A DNA stretch of 7,176 nucleotides from Planctomycetota bacterium (GTDB lineage: Bacteria > Planctomycetota > UBA1135 > GCA-002686595), in the NCBI GenBank assembly GCA_029259675.1, contig JAJDES010000538.1, forward strand, positions 1 to 7,176. Reading direction: 5' to 3'. The translations under genes and the position numbers were made by a program. Of this stretch, positions 1-5,150 are shown in pieces (position 1 is the stretch's first letter; every line of letters starts with the position of its first letter). Below the pieces are notes generated by a model. The model was not told the origin of the DNA. It made no database searches and worked only from the letters and a program-made list of their open reading frames with translations.

Positions 1-987
1 GCTACGCTCACGAAAAAGGACATGAAGTCCGATCAAGATGTGCGCTGGTGCCCCGGTTGCGGGGACTACGCCATTTTGAACACCGCTTACTCGGTTATGG
101 CCGACTTGGGTGTGCCCAAGGAGCAGTTCATGGTGGTTTCAGGAATCGGCTGCTCGAGTCGCTTCCCTTACTACCTCGGAACGTACGGTTTCCACACCAT
201 TCACGGTCGTGCACCGGCCTTCGCAACCGGAATCAAGACAGCCAATCCGGAGCTTTCGGTTTGGTTGGCCACGGGTGACGGTGACGGGCTTTCGATCGGA
301 GGCAATCACTTGATCCACCTGTTGCGACGCAACGTGGACATCAATGTGTTGCTCTTCAACAACGAGATCTACGGGCTTACTAAAGGTCAATATTCACCGA
401 CATCGCCGCTTGGATCCCGTTCCAAGTCCACGCCCAACGGCTCGGTGGACAATCCCTTCAATACTTTGAGTCTGGCCCTGGGTGCCGGTGCGACGTTCGT
501 TGCGCGCACGATGGACACAGACATCAAGCACATGTCGAAGACCCTGCGCCAGGCCGCAGAGCACAAGGGGACTTCGTTCATTGAGATCCTGCAGAACTGC
601 GTGATCTTCAATGACGGGGCCTTCGAGAACATTGCGTTGAAGAAGAACCGGGGCGAACAAACGATCGACCTTCAACCTGGTGAGCGGATGATTTACGGCG
701 ACGACAGCGATAAGGGCCTCAAATTTGAAGGCCTGGAGCTGGTTCGATGCGCTGCCGAAGAGGCCGGTGTTTGGGATCCGGGCGTGGCGTCTCCCGCGCA
801 GGCATTCCTTGTGGCTCAAATAGCTTCAAATCCAGATTTGCCGACTCCGATCGGCTTGCTGCGTTCGGTCTCCGCGCCGCGCTACGACGATCTGGTCAAC
901 AAGCAGGTTGCCTCAGCTATCGAGACCAAAGGGCGCGGCGACTTGAAGTCGTTGATCTACACCGCTGATACGTGGGTCGTCGAATGA
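1..987 (+). CDS. korB: 2-oxoglutarate:ferredoxin oxidoreductase, beta subunit (5' end cut by window)
   Basis: Catalytic beta subunit that, with an alpha subunit, should decarboxylate 2-oxoglutarate (or a related 2-oxoacid) to the acyl-CoA while reducing ferredoxin in the cytoplasm. Counting from the first visible ATG at 22, the sequence shows CPGCG (Cys10, Cys13), GIGCSS (Cys44) and QNCVIFND (Cys193), the four cysteines expected to hold the [4Fe-4S] cluster. A thiamine-diphosphate motif runs from GDGDG (residues 85-89) to NN (113-114). The stretch GFHTIHGRAPAFATGIK is typical of KorB. The reading frame is open to base 1 and encodes ATLTKKD before that Met, which resembles KorB N-termini (TxxDFKSDQEVRWCPGC). 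The real start is therefore probably just outside the window. At 328 visible residues it is close to full length for the longer KorB class. The alpha subunit gene is expected immediately upstream. Family assignment is firm; substrate choice is inferred. Confidence 0.95.
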   Translation, partial: ATLTKKDMKSDQDVRWCPGCGDYAILNTAYSVMADLGVPKEQFMVVSGIGCSSRFPYYLGTYGFHTIHGRAPAFATGIKTANPELSVWLATGDGDGLSIGGNHLIHLLRRNVDINVLLFNNEIYGLTKGQYSPTSPLGSRSKSTPNGSVDNPFNTLSLALGAGATFVARTMDTDIKHMSKTLRQAAEHKGTSFIEILQNCVIFNDGAFENIALKKNRGEQTIDLQPGERMIYGDDSDKGLKFEGLELVRCAAEEAGVWDPGVASPAQAFLVAQIASNPDLPTPIGLLRSVSAPRYDDLVNKQVASAIETKGRGDLKSLIYTADTWVVE

Positions 988-1031
988 ATGTCTTCGATGC
1001 GTTGCGGAAATCACGCAAGGCATGAGAACCG

Positions 1032-1075
1032 GCGGGGCACTTTCCGAAGTGGGAGGGGCCCCGCTTCCATTTTTG
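1032..1075 (+). terminator. Probable Rho-independent terminator after korB
   Basis: A hairpin with outer arms GCGGGGC (1032-1038) and GCCCCGC (1058-1064) contains an inner stem CACTT (1038-1042) / AAGTG (1047-1051) around a TCCG loop, with an asymmetric purine bulge between the two stems. It is followed by TTCCATTTTTG, a moderately T-rich tail. It lies 44 bp after the korB stop and 43 bp before the next start, which suggests that korB and the pterin dehydratase are mostly separate transcripts. The tail is not a clean T-run, so termination may be partial. Confidence 0.6.
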
Positions 1076-1118
1076 TTCGCGCAATGAAACCAATTTTCCC
1101 GTCGAAAGAAAGTCGATC

Positions 1119-1478
1119 ATGAGCAAGCAATTGCCCGAGCGTTGCGCGCCGTGCGATGGCAGTAGCTCTGCTTTCGTGCTGGGCGTTGCCGAAACTCACC
1201 ATCGGGAATGGGTGCCCGGATGGAATTTGGATTACCCCAAACTCCGCAGGCAATTCGAATGCCCCAACTTCCGGGCCGCACTGGCTTTCGTCAATCGGGT
1301 TGGAATGCTCGCCGAGGAAGAGGGTCATCACCCCGACATTCACATCACAGGTTGGAACAAAGTAGAGCTAGTTCTGTGGACGCACACAGTGGGCGGGTTG
1401 TCCGTCAATGATTTTGTCTTGGCCCGCAAGGTCGATGAACTGGTTGCAAAGGACGCGGGCAAAGTCACTGCCTTGTGA
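1119..1478 (+). CDS. phhB: 4a-hydroxytetrahydrobiopterin dehydratase (pterin-4-alpha-carbinolamine dehydratase)
   Basis: Small cytoplasmic enzyme (119 aa) of the PCD/DCoH family. It dehydrates 4a-hydroxytetrahydrobiopterin to the quinonoid dihydropterin, recycling the cofactor of aromatic amino acid hydroxylases. The diagnostic signature is visible: EEEGHHPDI (residues 66-74, active-site His70-His71-Pro72), Trp79, then LWTHTVGGL (His89) and Asp98 in the segment DFVLARKVDEL. An N-terminal CAPCDG (9-14) matches the CxxC-G stretch seen in many bacterial members, and W31..W35 precede the helical FRAALAFVNRVGMLAE region. The length is normal. The start ATG has only a weak purine-rich RBS (AAGAAAG at about 1106-1112). 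No phenylalanine hydroxylase gene lies in the window. Orphan PCD genes are common and some are proposed to act in other pterin chemistry, so the physiological substrate is uncertain. Confidence 0.93.
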   Translation: MSKQLPERCAPCDGSSSAFVLGVAETHHREWVPGWNLDYPKLRRQFECPNFRAALAFVNRVGMLAEEEGHHPDIHITGWNKVELVLWTHTVGGLSVNDFVLARKVDELVAKDAGKVTAL

Positions 1479-1583
1479 GAGCCTTCGCCAGGGGGCGTCA
1501 ATAGGGCGAGTCGCATTTCGGGCGGTGAGCCCGAGGTAGGGGGATGCGCGCAGCAAATTTGGAATGCACAGGGAAGGGAATCG

Positions 1584-1617
1584 GGCCTTTTTCGCCCTCT
1601 AGCGGCGGAAAGGGGCC
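1584..1617. repeat. Imperfect inverted repeat (possible terminator or 5'-leader hairpin)
   Basis: The arms are GGCCTTTTTCGCC (1584-1596) and GGCGGAAAGGGGCC (1604-1617). They pair with two G-T wobbles and one bulged G around a 7-base loop, CTCTAGC. There is no T-run on either side: the + strand continues ATTGCTCCCTTCT. It may be a weak terminator for phhB or a structured leader of the SPFH mRNA; the sequence alone does not decide. Confidence 0.4.
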
Positions 1618-1716
1618 ATTGCTCCCTTCTGGTTTGAATGACTCGTACCCGTCAAGGTAGGGGTCCGCTTGATACACGACCGGGGCTCCCCACCGAGCCC
1701 AACCACTTGCTTGAAC

Positions 1717-1720
1717 GGAG
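1717..1720 (+). promoter_or_regulatory. Shine-Dalgarno site fixing the start of the first SPFH gene
   Basis: GGAG at 1717-1720 lies 7 bases before the ATG at 1728. The alternative in-frame ATG at 1638 has no such site and would add 30 residues that look like translated untranslated region. This supports 1728 as the start. Confidence 0.7.
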
Positions 1721-1727
1721 AAATGTT

Positions 1728-2915
1728 ATGGCCACGAACGATGTGAAACCCGTACCTGAAGGCTGGCCGCCGCGGGGCGGGAACTCCCAGAAAATTCCCG
1801 CTGCGGGAATCCTTGCGGGGGGACTGCTCGCTTTTACGCTGATCTTCGGATTGGTAATGGGCATCTCCGGCAAGCTCGGATTCGTTTCTGTAGATGCTGA
1901 TCAGGTTGCTGTCAAAGTCAGTTACTTGAGTGGAGAGAACGAAGTCATCAATACTCCGGGCTTCAAGATCTTCATTCCCATCCTGCAGGACATCTTTCTG
2001 TTCGACAAAACTCCGCAGGAGTTTGTGATGGCGGGCTCCAAGTTTGTGGACAGCAATCATGTGCCGCAATTGACAGTGCGCGCCAACGACGGCTCGAATC
2101 TGCTGTTCGATGACTTGGTGATTCAATACCGCTTGCTGCCCGGGCAAGCGGACAAGGTGCTGAATGACTCCGGAGACGGGGATCGATTCAAGTACCATTG
2201 GATCCGCGCCTATGCACGGTCCATCCTGCGCGACGAGTTCGGTAAGTATTCCTCTGAAGAACTCGCAAACCCCACTCTTTACGGTCAGGCGACCACCGAG
2301 GGTGAGAATCGATTGAATGCGATCTTGAATGATCACGGAATGGAGATCATTCGCATTTTTACTCCCAAGCCGACTTTCGATGATGCCTACGAAAAGGCTA
2401 TCGAAGACCGGAAAATTGCCGATCAAGATGTGGAGCGCTTGATCGCCATGGAAGACCAGCTCAAGCGCGAGCGCGAACAGCGCATTGCTGCTGTAGAGAA
2501 GGAGAAAGAAATCGAGCTGCGTAGCTTGAAAGGCGATTTGACACGCGAGCTCATTGATTCAGAGCGCGAATCTATTCGGCAACGCAAGTCTGCTGACGCT
2601 TTTGCAGTTGAGCGACGAGCACGGGGCATGGCTTCCAAAGCTGAGATGGTCGCCCAGGCACGTGGACTCGTTGACAAGTTCACCAAAGAGGCGGAGGGCT
2701 TGGTTGCTAAAGCGAATGCGCTCGAGGAGCGCGGAACGGTCGTTGTCCGAGAAGCGCTGATCAAGAAACTGCTGAACATCCGCTTCACGCTTGTGCCCTA
2801 CAGCCGCGACCCAGCTCCAAGGCGTCTTGAGCATGTGGATGACCCGAGAACGGCAGCCAAGACGTCCAATTTCCGAATCGATGAAAGCTCCTTCAGTCAG
2901 GGAGGCAACCAGTGA
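1728..2915 (+). CDS. SPFH/band-7 (prohibitin-like) membrane protein, HflK-like position
   Basis: This 395-aa protein has a short Pro/Gly-rich hydrophilic N-terminus (residues 1-22, including PVPEGWPPRGGN) and one membrane segment at about 23-46. A band-7 domain follows from about 50 to 215 (GFVSVDADQVAVKV, then INTPGFKIFIPILQDIFLFD, then the helical IRAYARSILRDEFG). A long, highly charged coiled coil runs at about 215-345 (EDRKIADQDVERL, then KREREQRIAAVEKEKEIE), with a polar tail after it. SPFH proteins form large ring- or cage-like oligomers that organise membrane microdomains and often regulate membrane proteases. The gene overlaps the next SPFH gene by 4 bp, so equimolar synthesis and hetero-oligomerisation are likely. 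The Pro/Gly-rich leader before the membrane segment recalls HflK, but no ftsH is in view and the resemblance is only architectural. Exact orthology is not established. Confidence 0.85.
   Translation: MATNDVKPVPEGWPPRGGNSQKIPAAGILAGGLLAFTLIFGLVMGISGKLGFVSVDADQVAVKVSYLSGENEVINTPGFKIFIPILQDIFLFDKTPQEFVMAGSKFVDSNHVPQLTVRANDGSNLLFDDLVIQYRLLPGQADKVLNDSGDGDRFKYHWIRAYARSILRDEFGKYSSEELANPTLYGQATTEGENRLNAILNDHGMEIIRIFTPKPTFDDAYEKAIEDRKIADQDVERLIAMEDQLKREREQRIAAVEKEKEIELRSLKGDLTRELIDSERESIRQRKSADAFAVERRARGMASKAEMVAQARGLVDKFTKEAEGLVAKANALEERGTVVVREALIKKLLNIRFTLVPYSRDPAPRRLEHVDDPRTAAKTSNFRIDESSFSQGGNQ
2901..2905 (+). promoter_or_regulatory. Shine-Dalgarno site for the second SPFH gene, inside the end of the first
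   Basis: A full GGAGG lies 6 bases before the GTG start at 2912. That GTG overlaps the TGA stop of the preceding gene (GTGA, 2912-2915). The arrangement points to translational coupling and identifies GTG as the initiation codon. Confidence 0.8.
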
Positions 2916-3973
2916 AGAACTTCTCAAGATCTATTTTGTTGCTCTGCGGCATCGGCCTGCTTTCAGTGATTGCCGCGTTGACTCTGTTCGAAAAAGTTCC
3001 TCCGGGAACGATTGGCGTCAAGCAGGCTCAATGGGGCGGCGGCATCATCGCCGAGGATTACACCACGGGCTTTCACTTGGGAATTACCGGCTACCACAAG
3101 TGGCACTTCTTGGACAAAAGGACACACTTCCTCACCTTTTCGCGCGATGCGGACCCCCGTAGCCCTGAAGAGCGACCGGCGCTGAGCATTCGTACGCTGG
3201 ATAACAACTCGGCGGAAGTCGATGTTTCGCTGACTTATCGCATCATCCCCGGGGAGGGGCATCTCGTTGTCAGTGATGGTGAGCAAAGTCAGTATCGCGA
3301 AAACGTGGCTTCGACAGTCCGAAGCGTTTTGCGCGAGCAATTGGCCAAGCTTTCTTCGGAGGATTTCGTTTCCACGGACGCACGCTTGTCACGAACATTG
3401 GAGACGATTCCGCTGATTGACGGTGCGATCAAAGAGTTCCATGCCGAGTGCGATGAGCTCTTGATTCGCGCTGTCCGCTTTCCCCCCGATTACGAATCCA
3501 AGCTGCAGGAGAAGCAATTGTCGCGTCAGTCAGCGCTGCTGTTTCAGGCCAAGGAGAAAGTTGAAAAGCAACAGCAAGTGACCGGTGTGATCAGCAAGGA
3601 GACGGAGGCCATGGAGAAAGAAAAGCGAGCCGATTGGGATCGCCGCTTGCAGGACATCCGCTCTGATAATGAGATCGCGGTCGCTACCGTTTTGGGTGAA
3701 GCCGAGATTTATGCGCTTACGACAAGAGCCAACGCCGAAGCGACTTACGTGTCGGCCATTGCCGAGGGTGAATTGGCACTGGCCAAGGCGCAGGCCTTGC
3801 GCGATGGGCTTCGCAACAAGGCACTGGACACCGTCGGTGGATCGATCCTCTTGGCCACGCAAGCGGCCGAAAACTTGGACATTGCCGAAGTGACCTTGAA
3901 CTCAAACGACCCCGCTGTTCCCTCTGTTCTTGACCTCGGCGAAATGGTTCGACTCTTGATCGGTGGCGATTGA
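2912..3973 (+). CDS. SPFH/band-7 (prohibitin-like) membrane protein, HflC-like position
   Basis: This 353-aa protein starts at GTG and has an N-terminal membrane anchor at about residues 7-26 after only a few basic/polar residues. The SPFH domain spans about 27-190: FEKVPPGTIGVKQ, the GFHLGITGYHKWHFLDKRTHFL strands, NNSAEVDVSLTYRI, then TVRSVLREQLAKLSSEDFVS. A charged helical/coiled-coil region covers about 195-300 (QEKQLSRQSALLFQAKEKVEKQQ, then Ala/Glu-rich repeats such as ANAEATY and AEGELALAKAQALRDGL), and a hydrophobic C-terminus ends DLGEMVRLLIGGD. It is the likely partner of the preceding SPFH protein, from which it has diverged strongly in sequence. The short leader directly before the anchor resembles HflC. 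The oligomer would sit at the cytoplasmic membrane with most of the protein on one face; topology is not readable from sequence alone. No protease, NfeD or secretion gene adjoins it. Confidence 0.85.
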   Translation: MKNFSRSILLLCGIGLLSVIAALTLFEKVPPGTIGVKQAQWGGGIIAEDYTTGFHLGITGYHKWHFLDKRTHFLTFSRDADPRSPEERPALSIRTLDNNSAEVDVSLTYRIIPGEGHLVVSDGEQSQYRENVASTVRSVLREQLAKLSSEDFVSTDARLSRTLETIPLIDGAIKEFHAECDELLIRAVRFPPDYESKLQEKQLSRQSALLFQAKEKVEKQQQVTGVISKETEAMEKEKRADWDRRLQDIRSDNEIAVATVLGEAEIYALTTRANAEATYVSAIAEGELALAKAQALRDGLRNKALDTVGGSILLATQAAENLDIAEVTLNSNDPAVPSVLDLGEMVRLLIGGD

Positions 3974-3980
3974 TCGACGG

Positions 3981-4001
3981 CCATCGTCCATCTGACGATG
4001 G
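3981..4001 (+). repeat. Short inverted repeat just after the SPFH operon
   Basis: The 7-bp arms CCATCGT (3981-3987) and ACGATGG (3995-4001) enclose a CCATCTG loop and begin 8 bases after the stop codon. No T-tract follows, so it is probably a 3'-end stabilising hairpin or chance, with the real terminator further on at 4056. Confidence 0.45.
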
Positions 4002-4055
4002 ATCGCAGCAGCGCCCTCTTCAATGCCTGGACTGAAGGCGGAGAGGCGAGCATCA

Positions 4056-4103
4056 AGCAGGCTTTTCCTTAGGCATGTCCAGGGGAAAGCCTGCTCTTGT
4101 TTT
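4056..4103 (+). terminator. Strong Rho-independent terminator of the SPFH operon
   Basis: The arm AGCAGGCTTTTCC (4056-4068) pairs over 13 bp (one G-T) with GGGAAAGCCTGCT (4083-4095), enclosing a loop of about 14 bases. It is followed by CTTGTTTT (4096-4103). It lies 82 bp past the SPFH stop. The opposite strand lacks a T-run after the hairpin, so it acts chiefly rightward. The convergent redoxin gene ends at 4233, with nothing convincing between them. Confidence 0.85.
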
Positions 4104-4232
4104 CATGCCAAAGAGTTTGCCGAAATTGTGATCAAACGTGAGCCAGTTGAGCCCGAAGATCGTTCAGCCATCCTCGCAGCGCCACATCGCAAACAGGGCG
4201 AATTCTTGGGCATAACAATTTCAAAGTTGCTG
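4104..4232. other. Convergent intergenic spacer without recognisable features
   Basis: 129 bp lie between the SPFH terminator and the 3' end of the minus-strand redoxin gene. Open frames cross it on both strands, but none has a ribosome binding site or a recognisable product. I saw no obvious minus-strand terminator. Confidence 0.4.
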
Positions 4233-4829
4233 CTACAAGCGAGCAGGAATGTAGCAGCCGATTGGTGTGGTGCACTCGGGCCATACGGGCTCACCCCTCA
4301 ATGCGGCATCAATGGCATTGCGTAGATCCCGTTGACTGGGTTCCCAGCGCCGACGTCCGAGGGTTGGATACAAGTCGTCAATTCTTCCGCGGTACAGGGT
4401 ACTGCCATTCGAATGGAGAACGACTGCTTCGGGCGTAACGCTAACCCCGGTTTGTGCAACGAGGGCATGACTGGGATCCCGAATAATCGGAATGCGATAG
4501 CCGTAGCTTTGTGCGTGCTCGGCGATGAGTTCGGGGGAACTCAAGGGGTCGGCATGTACCAGGAAAAAGCGCACAGCCTCACCTTCGTAGTCCTTGACGA
4601 TGGACTGAATTTCGGGAGCGTAGGCATTTGCGATCGGGCAGTCTACGGACACAAAAATGAGTACATGAATTGCGCCGGCGGGGGGCTGCAAGGGCTGCTG
4701 AAGGTTTCCGTGTTGGTCAACAAAGTTGAGGACTTGCGTTGCCTCCGCGTCGCCTGCGGTTGATCGGCAAGAGCACAACAAGAGGCACACACATGCGAAG
4801 ACCCGTGTTAGGGAACTGGCCATCAGCAT
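4233..4829 (-). CDS. Redoxin/thioredoxin-fold probable lipoprotein
   Basis: Exported redoxin-like protein, 198 aa from the chosen ATG at 4829. Residues 1-20 form a hydrophobic signal ending LLLCSC, with a lipobox candidate L-C-S-Cys21, so it is probably lipid-anchored outside the cytoplasmic membrane. The thioredoxin fold follows: VLIFVSVDCPIANAYAPEI places a single catalytic-type Cys64 after the second strand, then FFLVHAD, the helix SPELIAEHAQSYGY and the cis-Pro loop SVTPEAVVL (Pro133), ending in LYRGRIDDLY. The C-terminus has two more cysteines (Cys186; Cys192 in IGCYIP). The DCPIAN and GRIDD signatures match redoxins often adjoining or fused to cytochrome c/copper-monooxygenase proteins in Planctomycetota and Acidobacteriota. 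An in-frame TTG at 4880 would add 17 polar residues before the signal and was not preferred. No clear RBS precedes either start. The likely role is thiol redox chemistry or peroxide reduction; the substrate is unknown. Confidence 0.8.
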   Translation of the reverse strand: MLMASSLTRVFACVCLLLCSCRSTAGDAEATQVLNFVDQHGNLQQPLQPPAGAIHVLIFVSVDCPIANAYAPEIQSIVKDYEGEAVRFFLVHADPLSSPELIAEHAQSYGYRIPIIRDPSHALVAQTGVSVTPEAVVLHSNGSTLYRGRIDDLYPTLGRRRWEPSQRDLRNAIDAALRGEPVWPECTTPIGCYIPARL

Positions 4830-5023
4830 GAGAGGTGCTTGTTGTGAACGGCTGAGCGTCGCAATCGGTCCATGATTCAATTGTAGGGACGGCGTGGGCA
4901 GAAAGGGGGATCGAGTAAAGTGTCCGGGCCGGAGGCGGGCGCGGCTAAGGCCCCCTTGGATTCTTGAGTGAGTCGGCTCAAGAGGAGATGTATTGCGGCT
5001 CTGGGCGAAAAGCTTCGAAAGTA

Positions 5024-5045
5024 GGGACTAGAATCATCTAGACCC
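5024..5045. promoter_or_regulatory. 22-bp inverted repeat, possible operator
   Basis: GGGACTAGA (5024-5032) and TCTAGACCC (5037-5045) are near-perfect reverse complements (8 of 9 positions) separated by ATCA. The repeat lies about 100 bp before the SGNH start and just upstream of an AT-rich, promoter-like patch. Its symmetry and size fit a dimeric regulator site, although it could equally form a hairpin. No regulator gene is in the window. Confidence 0.4.
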
Positions 5046-5084
5046 GTGAGCAATTTATATGGACCGCGCGCATAATTCGTGCTT

Positions 5085-5150
5085 ATGACTCGATTCAATT
5101 ACGTTGTGCCCCTGTGGTCGCCAATCATTGCTTGCGAGGCCTACCCGTGA
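5085..5150 (+). CDS. Possible 21-aa leader ORF upstream of the SGNH gene
   Basis: An ATG at 5085 opens 21 codons (MTRFNYVVPLW... ending CEAYP) and stops at TGA 5148-5150, overlapping the proposed GTG start of the SGNH gene as GTGA. The ATG lies 8 bases after a CATAAT -10-like hexamer, so transcription might begin at or near it and leave almost no leader. It could couple translation into the SGNH gene, or be chance. It has no recognisable sequence similarity or regulatory codon run. Confidence 0.25.
   Translation: MTRFNYVVPLWSPIIACEAYP
5136..5139 (+). promoter_or_regulatory. Shine-Dalgarno site supporting the GTG 5147 start
   Basis: GAGG (5136-5139, within GCGAGG) lies 7 bases before GTG 5147. 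The longer alternative start, GTG 5114, has no purine-rich site at a workable distance. This favours 5147 as the start of the SGNH gene. Confidence 0.5.

Larger units (their letters stand above)
1479..1727. other. Intergenic region with inverted repeats upstream of the SPFH operon
   Basis: This is 249 bp without a convincing gene. It contains a small hairpin TCGGGC/GCCCGA at 1518-1534 with a GGTGA loop, and a larger imperfect one at 1584-1617 (listed separately). It must contain either the promoter of the downstream SPFH pair or read-through from phhB. I could not pick out a convincing -35/-10 pair. An upstream in-frame ATG at 1638 exists but lacks a ribosome binding site. Confidence 0.5.
4830..5146. 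promoter_or_regulatory. Divergent intergenic/promoter region between redoxin and SGNH genes
   Basis: This 317-bp stretch separates two divergent genes, so it must carry both promoters. Visible items are a small hairpin TCTTGAG/CTCAAGA (4962-4983), an inverted repeat at 5024-5045 and an AT-rich patch at 5051-5077 (TTTATAT, then CATAAT as a -10-like element). A 21-codon ORF then runs from 5085. No -35 element with good spacing was found, so promoter placement is tentative. The 73-codon minus-strand frame here (4877-5098) looks spurious. Confidence 0.45.

Noticed and set aside
394..819. 141-codon minus-strand ORF inside korB
   Set aside because: It is antisense to a conserved, well-supported gene, and its product has no recognisable motifs.
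988..1122. 44-codon ORF between korB and phhB whose stop overlaps the phhB ATG (ATGA)
   Set aside because: Its codons span the GC-rich terminator hairpin and give an Arg/Gly-rich composition with no recognisable feature. The overlap with phhB alone is weak evidence, and no RBS precedes it beyond korB coding sequence.
1638..1727. Upstream ATG extension (30 codons) of the first SPFH protein
   Set aside because: There is no Shine-Dalgarno site near 1638, whereas GGAG is well placed before ATG 1728. The extra residues look like translated leader.
4023..4325. 100-codon plus-strand ORF starting at ATG 4023
   Set aside because: It has no ribosome binding site, runs through the strong terminator hairpin at 4056-4095 and overlaps the 3' end of the well-supported minus-strand redoxin gene. 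The product is not recognisable.
4332..4763. 143-codon plus-strand ORF opposite the redoxin gene
   Set aside because: It is antisense to a frame with a signal peptide and conserved redoxin motifs; its own translation shows nothing recognisable.
4830..4880. TTG start at 4880 for the redoxin lipoprotein
   Set aside because: It would put 17 polar residues before the signal peptide and uses a rare start codon without an RBS. ATG 4829 gives a normal lipoprotein signal.
4877..5098. 73-codon minus-strand ORF in the divergent intergenic region
   Set aside because: There is no RBS or recognisable sequence, and it crosses the 5024-5045 inverted repeat and the promoter-like AT-rich patch.
5114..5146. 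Longer SGNH start at GTG 5114
   Set aside because: It lacks a ribosome binding site, whereas GTG 5147 has GAGG 7 bases upstream. It cannot be fully excluded.
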